Positions 1 through 5,983 of a stretch of 6,241 nt of DNA are shown here, in pieces. Position 1 is the first letter of the stretch; each line of letters starts with the position of its first letter. The position numbers and the translations under genes are program-made. Source of the stretch: a bacterium (GTDB lineage Bacteria; UBA9089; UBA9088); contig DNCM01000057.1 in the NCBI GenBank assembly GCA_003498085.1, positions 1 through 6,241 of the forward strand. Reading direction: 5' to 3'. Under the pieces are notes generated by a model. It had not been told where the DNA came from, ran no database searches, and saw nothing but the letters and a program-made list of their open reading frames with translations.

Positions 1-509
1 ACCTTGTTTATCAGGATAAAGATTTGTTTTTATATGAGAATCCTTCATTTTTACCAAGAGCATTCTTTGTTACAAATTATAAAATCTTGGAAAGGAATAG
101 GATTTTAGAATATATTATAAGTCCCAATTTTAATCCAGGAAAAGAAATAGTTTTGGAGGAAGAACCGGAAGGAGGTATTGGGTATTGGGTGTTGGGTATT
201 GGGTGTTGGGAGTCGAAGACAGATATTATAGATTATCAACCAAACAAGGTGGTGATTGAGGTCGATGCTAAAAATGATGGTTTTTTGTTTTTGTCGGATA
301 CATATTATCCTGGATGGTCTGCCTACATAGATGGGAAAAAAACCAAGATTTATAGAGCGAACTACTGTTTTAGGGCAGTTCAAATAAACAAAGGAGAGCA
401 GATAATAGAATTTAAGTATTTTCCAAAGACATTCATTATTGGCTTGATAGGAAGTGTAATTTCTTGTATAATTCTTTTTATCTATTGGAGATTTAAATGC
501 TTTCGGTAA
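1..509 (+). CDS. YfhO-like membrane protein, C-terminal fragment (5' end outside window)
   Basis: The reading frame is open to the left edge (first whole codon at base 3), giving 168 visible residues and a TAA stop at 507-509. The fragment aligns without gaps to the last part of the complete YfhO-like protein at 2512-4728. It has the diagnostic C-terminal block FLFLSDTYYPGWSAY, then a GKKTKIYRANYCFRAV stretch and a final membrane helix (FIIGLIGSVISCIILFIYW). YfhO-family proteins are large multi-span membrane proteins linked to glycosylation of cell-surface polymers; the exact substrate here is unknown. A heptamer-encoded insert (GIGYWVL then GIGCWES, a 7-residue period) sits just after LEEEPEG. 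The gene end overlaps the next gene by 13 bases, so the two are probably translationally coupled. A TTG at base 24 is in frame but is not the true start, because similarity continues upstream of it. Family call is firm; function is inferred. Confidence 0.85.
   Translation, partial: LVYQDKDLFLYENPSFLPRAFFVTNYKILERNRILEYIISPNFNPGKEIVLEEEPEGGIGYWVLGIGCWESKTDIIDYQPNKVVIEVDAKNDGFLFLSDTYYPGWSAYIDGKKTKIYRANYCFRAVQINKGEQIIEFKYFPKTFIIGLIGSVISCIILFIYWRFKCFR
153..474 (+). repeat. Long direct repeat, copy 1 (3' part of YfhO-like gene)
   Basis: This stretch pairs with 4381-4702 at a constant offset of 4228 bases and without net insertion or deletion. By hand count the part after the heptamer array (221-474) differs at about 30 of 254 positions, so about 88% identity. 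The 21 bases before the array (153-173) are identical in both copies. The pair lies inside two paralogous genes and marks where they are most alike. Confidence 0.85.
174..215 (+). repeat. Heptamer tandem repeat, GGTRTTG family, in coding sequence
   Basis: Five perfect 7-base units of consensus GGTRTTG (order A, A, G, A, G at the variable base) run from 174 to 208. A sixth, hybrid unit, GGAGTCG (209-215), resembles the other heptamer family seen at 4403-4444. Six units equal 42 bases, so the reading frame is kept; three units make a 7-residue protein period. Such heptameric short tandem repeats are known as dispersed elements in cyanobacteria (STRR-type); applying that label here is inference. 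Confidence 0.9.
487..490 (+). promoter_or_regulatory. Shine-Dalgarno site for the GT2 gene
   Basis: GGAG lies 6 bases upstream of the ATG at 497, inside the last codons of the YfhO-like gene. It supports the 497 start and therefore the 13-base overlap and translational coupling. Confidence 0.65.
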
Positions 510-1195
510 TTATTCCAGTTTATAATGAAGAGCTTACAATCAGAGATGTAATCGAAAAAGTTTCATCTGTTCCAATAGATAAGGAAATCATTGTTGTAGA
601 TGATGGTTCAACGGACAGGACACCTGGGATACTTGAAAAAGAAAAAGAGAAAGTAACGGTTGTTTATAATTCCCCCATAAACATTGGAAAGGGAGCAGCT
701 GTAAGGATTGGTCTTGAGTATGCAAAAGGAGATATTGCTATTATTCAAGATGGAGATCTTGAGCTTGACCCAAATGAGTATCCAGAAATATTAAAACCAA
801 TTATAGAAGGAAAGGCGAATGTTGTTTATGGTTCAAGGTTTATAAGTAAAGAGGGAAGGAAAAAGACAGACTTTATAAATTATCTTGCAAACAAATTTTT
901 AACATCCCTTACAAACATTCTTTATGGAGCAAGCCTTACAGATATGGAAACTGCATATAAAGCCTTTAAAATGGATGTTTTTAAAAAAATAAGACTAAAA
1001 TCATTAGGCTTTGAAATCGAGCCAGAGCTTACAGCAAAGATATTAAGGCTTGGTTATAAAATAATTGAGGTTTCTATATCCTACCATCCAAGGAGGATAA
1101 AAGAAGGAAAGAAAATAAGGTTTATAGATGGCATAAAGGCAATATATTATTTGTTTAAATATAGGTTTATTGGGATAGAGGAAATAAGAAAATGA
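497..1195 (+). CDS. GT2 family glycosyltransferase, DPM1-like polyprenyl-phosphate sugar transferase
   Basis: A 232-residue cytosolic GT-A fold enzyme without membrane helices. It opens with LSVIIPVYNEE. The nucleotide-binding motif DDGSTD is at 35-40, and QDGDLELDP at 84-92 holds the acidic metal-binding motif. GSRF is at 112-115, TDMETAYKAF at 148-157, GFEIEPELTAKI at 171-182 and YHPR at 196-199. This pattern matches dolichol/undecaprenyl-phosphate mannose or glucose synthase-like proteins, which move a sugar from a nucleotide sugar to a polyprenyl phosphate on the inner face of the membrane. Length fits single-domain members that lack C-terminal membrane spans. The sugar cannot be read from the sequence. 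The start is supported by a GGAG 6 bases upstream. The gene overlaps the YfhO-like gene by 13 bases and the following GT-C gene by 4 bases (ATGA), suggesting it supplies the lipid-linked sugar for its membrane neighbours (inference). Confidence 0.92.
   Translation: MLSVIIPVYNEELTIRDVIEKVSSVPIDKEIIVVDDGSTDRTPGILEKEKEKVTVVYNSPINIGKGAAVRIGLEYAKGDIAIIQDGDLELDPNEYPEILKPIIEGKANVVYGSRFISKEGRKKTDFINYLANKFLTSLTNILYGASLTDMETAYKAFKMDVFKKIRLKSLGFEIEPELTAKILRLGYKIIEVSISYHPRRIKEGKKIRFIDGIKAIYYLFKYRFIGIEEIRK
1177..1182 (+). promoter_or_regulatory. Shine-Dalgarno site for the GT-C gene
   Basis: AGAGGA lies 9 bases upstream of the ATG at 1192, within the end of the GT2 gene. It supports the ATGA start/stop overlap as the true start. 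Confidence 0.6.
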
Positions 1196-2367
1196 GTAGG
1201 ATTTACACACTTCTTGCTATTTTGGTGTCTGTTGTCTCGTTTACTATAATCTTTTTAAGCTTAAAAGATGTCGAATTCTATCCTCAAGCAGACGAGGGAT
1301 ATTATCTTGGATATGCCTCATATATGGCAAATAAAGGAATAGGAGGATTTCCTGATCTTTTAAAAGAATATATGGAGAATGAAAAACATTGGATTTTTCC
1401 TCCTCCGACAAGAGCTGGTTTTGTTTTGATATCTTCGGTATGGTTTAAGGTATTTGGTCCATCTTTTTTGAGTCTAGCCCAGTTATCCCTTTTTTCTTTC
1501 TTTTTATTTCTTTTGGTTTCGTTCTATTTTGCTAAAAAGCACTTTGGAGAAGAAATAGCATTTCTCCTTATCCTTCTTCTTGCATTCAGTCCTTTGAACA
1601 TGGGAATGGCAAGACGCGCACTCACAGATAGCACAGCAAACCTCTTTTTGAGTCTGTCTATCTGGTTATTTCTTGATCTTTTGAAGAAAGGTAATTTAAA
1701 GACACATATAGTATTTATCATTAGCTATTCTTTGGCTATCCTTACAAGAGAATCGTCTATTTTTTTAACACCCATTCTTCTTTTTTGTCTTGTTTATCAA
1801 AGATTTGTCTTTAAAGAAAAAGTAAAACTAATCCACTTTTTTTCTGCGGCCATATTTCCTGTTATAATTGTAATTGCAGTACTTGCCCTTTTGTCATTCG
1901 GACAGTTTTATGAGGCACTAAAGACTTTTGTAAGAAGCACATTACATTCTTCCAATAAATATTTAATTCTTTTTTGCTCTGGTCCATGGTTTCGCTATTT
2001 GATTGACTGGCTCATCCTTTCTCCACTCAATCTAATTTTCTCAATCGGTTTCGTCTTTTACTATTTTTGCTCAAAAAACATGAATAAATGCATTGGTTAT
2101 TTCATTGTTATATTTATTGGCTTTCTTTTTATCTATGGTATTTGGCCTTATAAAATTGTAAGATTTACTATTATGCTTGAAACATGTATAAGGTTATTTT
2201 CAATCTTTATGCTAAGAGAACTCTTTAGAAAAAAAGTCTTTATGTATGGTATAATAATTTCAATAGTATTATTTGATTGCTGTAATTTTAAGTATCTCTT
2301 TGTTGAAAAAGGTATATATGATCCTGTGAGTACCTGGCTTTTAAAGGCTAAATGTATTATTCCTTGA
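1192..2367 (+). CDS. GT-C (PMT/GT39-like) integral membrane glycosyltransferase
   Basis: A 391-residue protein with roughly ten to eleven hydrophobic spans (first at about 5-23, then from about 90 onward). After span 1, the first outer loop has ADEGYYLGYASYMANKG (33-49), matching the D-E motif of the GT-C first loop that holds the catalytic aspartate in PMT/ArnT-like enzymes. PPPTRAGF (70-77), RRALTDS (141-147), LTRESSIFLTP (184-194) and WPYKIVRF (318-325) are also typical. These enzymes move a sugar from a polyprenyl-phosphate donor to a lipid, glycan or protein on the outer face. It is shorter than classic PMT enzymes (about 500 or more residues) and lacks a large C-terminal soluble domain. 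The end, YDPVSTWLLKAKCIIP, looks like a natural terminus for small members, so truncation is not indicated. Start overlaps the GT2 stop (ATGA). Donor and acceptor are unknown. Confidence 0.85.
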   Translation: MSRIYTLLAILVSVVSFTIIFLSLKDVEFYPQADEGYYLGYASYMANKGIGGFPDLLKEYMENEKHWIFPPPTRAGFVLISSVWFKVFGPSFLSLAQLSLFSFFLFLLVSFYFAKKHFGEEIAFLLILLLAFSPLNMGMARRALTDSTANLFLSLSIWLFLDLLKKGNLKTHIVFIISYSLAILTRESSIFLTPILLFCLVYQRFVFKEKVKLIHFFSAAIFPVIIVIAVLALLSFGQFYEALKTFVRSTLHSSNKYLILFCSGPWFRYLIDWLILSPLNLIFSIGFVFYYFCSKNMNKCIGYFIVIFIGFLFIYGIWPYKIVRFTIMLETCIRLFSIFMLRELFRKKVFMYGIIISIVLFDCCNFKYLFVEKGIYDPVSTWLLKAKCIIP

Positions 2368-2511
2368 GATTACTAAGGCTCCATAGTGATTTTGGTTTTC
2401 AATATAAAAAAAGCTTGAGGCCTCTAATTACAAAATCTAAAGGAGTATATTTACCTAATCAAAACTTTGGTATATCAACAGATTTTTATTGAGTATTTTC
2501 TTTATGTATAG
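2368..2511 (+). other. Intergenic gap between GT-C and YfhO-like genes
   Basis: This is the only sizeable gap in the plus-strand gene run (144 bases). No convincing terminator hairpin with a T-tract and no clear -35/-10 pair were seen. It contains an 8-base palindrome GAGGCCTC at 2417-2424 and most of a 46-codon open frame (2352-2492, ATG overlapping the GT-C end) that matches nothing I recognise. If the second YfhO gene has its own promoter, it should be here. Confidence 0.4.
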
Positions 2512-4728
2512 ATGTTTGTAAATAGGATGTTTAAGAAATATATTTCTTTCTTGGTATTGGGAGTAGTAGTCTTTCTATTCTTTGGAGAGTCATTATTTTT
2601 AAGTAAAACATTTGTTTATAGAGATATTCATAGTTTAATGTACCCTATGAAAATGTATGCTGCATCTTGTATAAAGGACGGTATATTTCCATTCTGGAAT
2701 CCTTATATTTTCTGTGGAGCACCCTTCTCTGCTCAAGTTCATCACCAGACATTGTACCCACTGTCAATCATCAATTATATCCTTCCAATATTTTTCTCCC
2801 TTGATTTGTTTATATTTCTTCATGTATTTTTGGCAGGAATTTTTTTCTATTTATTGATGAAAGATTTTGGGCTAGATAAATCTTCTTCTTTATTCGCCTC
2901 ACTTTCTTATGCATTTTCCGGGATATTTTTATCATTTGGAAATATATTCATAACCATTACAACTGCAACATGGAGTCCACTTATCCTTTTGTTTTATTTT
3001 AGAGCTTTAAGAAGAAATAGCATTTTTTATTCAATAATAACTAGCCTAATCATTGTTATTGAGTTTTTAGGAGGTCTTCCCGATTTTCTGTTTTACGATA
3101 TTATCCTTCTATTTTTTTTGTCAATTGCTTTTGTATTCCATAAAAAATCCTTATCTCCTTTAAAAATATTTTTAATAGTAGGATTAGTTGGTGTAAGTAT
3201 TTCCTTGTTTCAAACATTGCCTTTTTCAGAATTTGTTTTGTTATCTCATAGGATAAGAGATTTACCTTCCAAGGAAGTCTTTTTGTGGTCTTTAAAACCA
3301 TCCGAGTTTATTTCCTTTTTTGTCCCCCTTTGGACAGCTATCCCATCAGAAGGTTATATCTTTCCATTTCTAGGGCAAAAGATGACAACGAGTTTTTATA
3401 TGGGAATCTTGCCCATTTTACTTGCAATCCTTATTCCATTTTATGCAAGAAGAAGAATTGTCTTTTTCTTTTCAGGGGTTCTTATTTTTTCTATCATTCT
3501 TTCTATGGGAAAAAATATGCCTTTGTACCCCTTTTTCTATAAACACTTACCGTTCTTTTCTATGATGAGAGATCCTATAAAAGCTTTACATCTTGCAAGT
3601 ATTTCGTTGAGTATACTCTCTGGTTTTGGGTTTTTTTGTATCAATCTCAAAAACTTAAGTAAATGGCTTGTTTTCTCTGCGTTTGTCATTTTGCTGTTTA
3701 GCTTTATTTTTTATTTAAACCGAGACTTTCGGATAATTCTTGTAGAAGGTTTGCATCCTCCGCCCAAAACAGATTTTAGTGAGATAATATCTTGGGAAAA
3801 TTTTGTCTTTTCAAGCTCATTGATTGTTGCAAGTTTTTTAATTTTATATGCATTTCTTGCCCATCTTTCCTATAAAAATATCGTTGTCGCCATCTGTATA
3901 GTTGATCTTTGGATATTTAACGGCAGGTTGAACTGTTTGATAGATGATGATTTTTATAAAGAAAAACCAAGAATTGTCGAGGCAATTTCTGACAAATATA
4001 CAAGGCATATCCATTCTTCTTATACTGTAGTGGATATAATAAAGCACATAGGAGCAAAATCAACATATGAAGACTTTTTGCTTTCAAAGGAATTGTTGTA
4101 TGGAAACTTCGGAATGATCTTTGGCCTTTATAATGCAAGAGGTTATGAAGGAGTAATGTTTAGGGATTATTTGAAGTTCACAAAATTGCCGACGGAAAAT
4201 ACAAAGACGATACCAGGAATAAAATACATTATCTCTAAAGAGGGAGAAGACATTAAGATTTATGAGCAAAAAGATTTTTTAAAAAGAGCAATATTTATTC
4301 CAAATTATAAGGTCTTACAAAGGGATAGAGCTTTGGGCTATATCGTAAGTTCTGATTTTAGTCCAGAAGATGAGGTTATTTTGGAGGAAGAACCGGAAGG
4401 AAGAGTTAGGAGTCAGGGGTCAGGGGTCAGGAGTCAGGAGTCAAAGGTAGATATTATAGATTATCAGCCAAATAAGGTGGTAATTGAGGTTGAAGCAGAA
4501 GAGCCTGGATTTTTGTTTCTGTCTGATACATATTATCCTGGATGGTCTGCTTACATTAATGGGAAAAAAACTAAGATTTATAGAGCGAATTATTGTTTTA
4601 GGGCGGTTCAGATAAATGAAGGAAGACAAATAATAGAATTTAAGTATTTTCCAAAGACATTCATAATAGGCTTGATAGGAAGTGTAATTTCTTGTATAAT
4701 TGTCTTTGTTTGTTGGAAAATAAAATGA
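2512..4728 (+). CDS. YfhO-family multi-span membrane protein
   Basis: A 738-residue protein with about 13 or 14 hydrophobic helices: one near 10-28, a dense set from about 84 to 468, and a last one at about 716-735. The first outer loop has YRDIH (36-40) and FPFWNPYIFCGAPF (59-72), a hallmark of the YfhO/GT-C-like family. MMRDPIKALHLASISLSILSG (about 351-371) is also typical. Residues about 470-712 form a soluble outer domain ending in FLFLSDTYYPGWSAY and IYRANYCFRAV. Family members are linked to glycosylation of surface polymers (Bacillus YfhO and lipoteichoic acid); the substrate here is unknown. An in-frame TAG directly precedes the ATG at 2512, so translation starts there or at the ATG at 2527; neither has a good Shine-Dalgarno site, and the MFKKY start at 2527 resembles a normal membrane-protein N-terminus. 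A heptamer-encoded insert (RVRSQGS, GVRSQES) lies at 631-644. It overlaps argG by 4 bases and is a paralogue of the fragment at 1-509. Confidence 0.9.
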   Translation: MFVNRMFKKYISFLVLGVVVFLFFGESLFLSKTFVYRDIHSLMYPMKMYAASCIKDGIFPFWNPYIFCGAPFSAQVHHQTLYPLSIINYILPIFFSLDLFIFLHVFLAGIFFYLLMKDFGLDKSSSLFASLSYAFSGIFLSFGNIFITITTATWSPLILLFYFRALRRNSIFYSIITSLIIVIEFLGGLPDFLFYDIILLFFLSIAFVFHKKSLSPLKIFLIVGLVGVSISLFQTLPFSEFVLLSHRIRDLPSKEVFLWSLKPSEFISFFVPLWTAIPSEGYIFPFLGQKMTTSFYMGILPILLAILIPFYARRRIVFFFSGVLIFSIILSMGKNMPLYPFFYKHLPFFSMMRDPIKALHLASISLSILSGFGFFCINLKNLSKWLVFSAFVILLFSFIFYLNRDFRIILVEGLHPPPKTDFSEIISWENFVFSSSLIVASFLILYAFLAHLSYKNIVVAICIVDLWIFNGRLNCLIDDDFYKEKPRIVEAISDKYTRHIHSSYTVVDIIKHIGAKSTYEDFLLSKELLYGNFGMIFGLYNARGYEGVMFRDYLKFTKLPTENTKTIPGIKYIISKEGEDIKIYEQKDFLKRAIFIPNYKVLQRDRALGYIVSSDFSPEDEVILEEEPEGRVRSQGSGVRSQESKVDIIDYQPNKVVIEVEAEEPGFLFLSDTYYPGWSAYINGKKTKIYRANYCFRAVQINEGRQIIEFKYFPKTFIIGLIGSVISCIIVFVCWKIK
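4381..4702 (+). repeat. Long direct repeat, copy 2 (3' part of YfhO-like gene)
   Basis: Partner of 153-474 at a constant offset of 4228 bases. Identity is about 88% after the heptamer array and complete in the 21 bases before it. It ends about 22 bases before the argG start; beyond it the two genes' last codons differ (WKIK against WRFKCFR). Confidence 0.85.
4403..4444 (+). repeat. Heptamer tandem repeat, GRGTCAG family, in coding sequence
   Basis: Six 7-base units in a row: GAGTTAG, GAGTCAG, two of GGGTCAG, GAGTCAG and GAGTCAA. The total of 42 bases keeps the frame and encodes a 7-residue period. It occupies the same codon position in its gene as the GGTRTTG array does at 174-215 in the paralogue, although the unit sequence is different. 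Confidence 0.9.
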
Positions 4729-5918
4729 AAATTGTCCTTGCATATTCTGGGGGATTGGATACATCTGTTATGGTTCATTGGCTGAAAAAAACATACGATG
4801 CAGAGGTTATCTGTGTCTGTCTTGATATTGGACAGGGTGAAGAGCTAGACGATTTGAAGGAAAGGGCAATAAGATCAGGAGCAGATAAGGTTTATATCGA
4901 AGATTGCAAAGAAGAGTTTGTTGTTGATTATATATTCCCTGCACTTAAAGCAGGTGCAGTATATGAAGAAAGGTATCTATTAGGAACATCCCTTGCAAGA
5001 CCTTTAATTGCGAAAAAAATAATGGAGGTTGTAAAGAAAGAAGAAGCCGACGGTGTATCTCATGGTGCAACAGGGAAGGGGAATGACCAGGTTAGGTTTG
5101 AATTGGGATTTAGGGCATTTTCTCCAGATATAAAAATCATTGCCCCATGGAGGATTTGGGATTTAAAATCCAGAGAAGATGAGATAAGGTATGCAGAAAA
5201 ACACCGTATCCCAATTTCTGTTACAAAAGAGAAGCCATATTCTACTGATAGAAACCTATGGCATATAAGCTATGAGGGAGGAATCCTTGAGGACATTACA
5301 AAAGAACCTGATAGGGATATGTTCATTTTAACAAAATCACCAGATGACGCAAAAAACGAGCCAACGATTTTAAAAATTGGTTTTGAAAGAGGGATACCAA
5401 AAGCGATTGATGACAAGGAATATAACCCAGTTTCCCTGATTGAGGAATTAAACAAGATTGGTGGAGAGAATGCGATTGGAAGGATAGATATCGTTGAAAA
5501 CAGGCTCATTGGTATAAAATCAAGAGGTGTATATGAGACTCCAGGCGGGACAATACTTTACATAAGCCACAGGGAACTTGAGAGTATAGTCCTTGATAGG
5601 GAAACCATGCATTATAAAGAGATATTAGCAAAGAAATATGCAGAGCTTGTTTATTACGGCCTTTGGTGGACACCATTAAGAGAAGCCATTGATTCTTTTG
5701 TAGACAAAACCCAAGAGAATATGACAGGAGATATAACCCTAAAGCTTTATAAAGGGACATATTCAGTTATTTCAAGGGAATCACCGAACAGCATATACAA
5801 AAAAGACCTGGCATCATTTGATACAGATTTTAACCATAAGTACGCAGAAGGATTTACAAAGCTATTTGGGTTACAGTATGAAGGGTTATTCTATAGTGAG
5901 AAATCAGCTAAATATTGA
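4725..5918 (+). CDS. argG: Argininosuccinate synthase
   Basis: A 397-residue cytosolic enzyme (EC 6.3.4.5) that joins citrulline and aspartate with ATP to make argininosuccinate, the penultimate step of arginine synthesis. The N-terminal ATP-pyrophosphatase loop AYSGGLDTS is at 6-14. SHGATGKGNDQVRFE (112-126), PYSTDRNLWHIS (171-182), GRIDIVENRLIGIKSRG (252-268) followed by VYETPGGTIL (269-278), and YGLWWTPLREA (311-321) are all family signatures. Length is normal for the roughly 400-residue class. The ATG at 4725 is chosen because MKIVLAYSGGLDT is the standard N-terminus; an in-frame TTG at 4692 would add 11 residues with no family support. The start overlaps the YfhO stop (ATGA), with only a weak GGAAAA 4 bases upstream, so translation probably depends on coupling. 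The last 15 or so residues (from about LQYEGLFY) look less conserved than the rest. No argH or other arginine gene is visible. Confidence 0.97.
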   Translation: MKIVLAYSGGLDTSVMVHWLKKTYDAEVICVCLDIGQGEELDDLKERAIRSGADKVYIEDCKEEFVVDYIFPALKAGAVYEERYLLGTSLARPLIAKKIMEVVKKEEADGVSHGATGKGNDQVRFELGFRAFSPDIKIIAPWRIWDLKSREDEIRYAEKHRIPISVTKEKPYSTDRNLWHISYEGGILEDITKEPDRDMFILTKSPDDAKNEPTILKIGFERGIPKAIDDKEYNPVSLIEELNKIGGENAIGRIDIVENRLIGIKSRGVYETPGGTILYISHRELESIVLDRETMHYKEILAKKYAELVYYGLWWTPLREAIDSFVDKTQENMTGDITLKLYKGTYSVISRESPNSIYKKDLASFDTDFNHKYAEGFTKLFGLQYEGLFYSEKSAKY

Positions 5919-5931
5919 TTTTCTTAAAAAC

Positions 5932-5964
5932 ATTAATTTCGCTACCTTTAAGTCTGATTAATTT
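5932..5964 (+). repeat. Short direct repeats, possible insertion-sequence end
   Basis: The octamer ATTAATTT occurs at 5932-5939 and again at 5957-5964, in the noncoding strip between argG and the transposase stop. Short repeated motifs near element ends are common transposase-binding sites. The other end of the element is outside the window, so no terminal inverted repeat or target duplication can be confirmed. Confidence 0.25.
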
Positions 5965-5983
5965 ATGACAATCATAGATTATA

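Noticed and set aside
174..215. Heptamer array considered as a CRISPR array or phase-variation switch
   Set aside because: There are no spacers, and the unit is too short for CRISPR. Phase variation is possible in principle, since 7-base steps shift frame, but both arrays are in frame and have imperfect units, so there is no evidence of active slippage.
105..383. Minus-strand open frame of 92 codons with a PNTQHPIPNT motif
   Set aside because: It is antisense to the YfhO fragment, and its repetitive peptide is the reverse translation of the heptamer array; such peptides are common spurious calls.
2352..2492. 46-codon open frame as a frameshifted continuation of the GT-C gene
   Set aside because: The GT-C protein already ends with a plausible natural terminus (YDPVSTWLLKAKCIIP), and the frame's peptide has no recognisable membrane or glycosyltransferase features.
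4692..4724. Upstream TTG start adding 11 residues to argininosuccinate synthase
   Set aside because: The family N-terminus begins at the ATG at 4725, and the added residues are out-of-frame YfhO coding sequence.
4441..4764. Minus-strand open frame of 107 codons
   Set aside because: It lies antisense to the conserved YfhO C-terminus and the argG start, has no recognisable motif, and is mirrored by the similar frame opposite copy 1, as expected for duplicated DNA.
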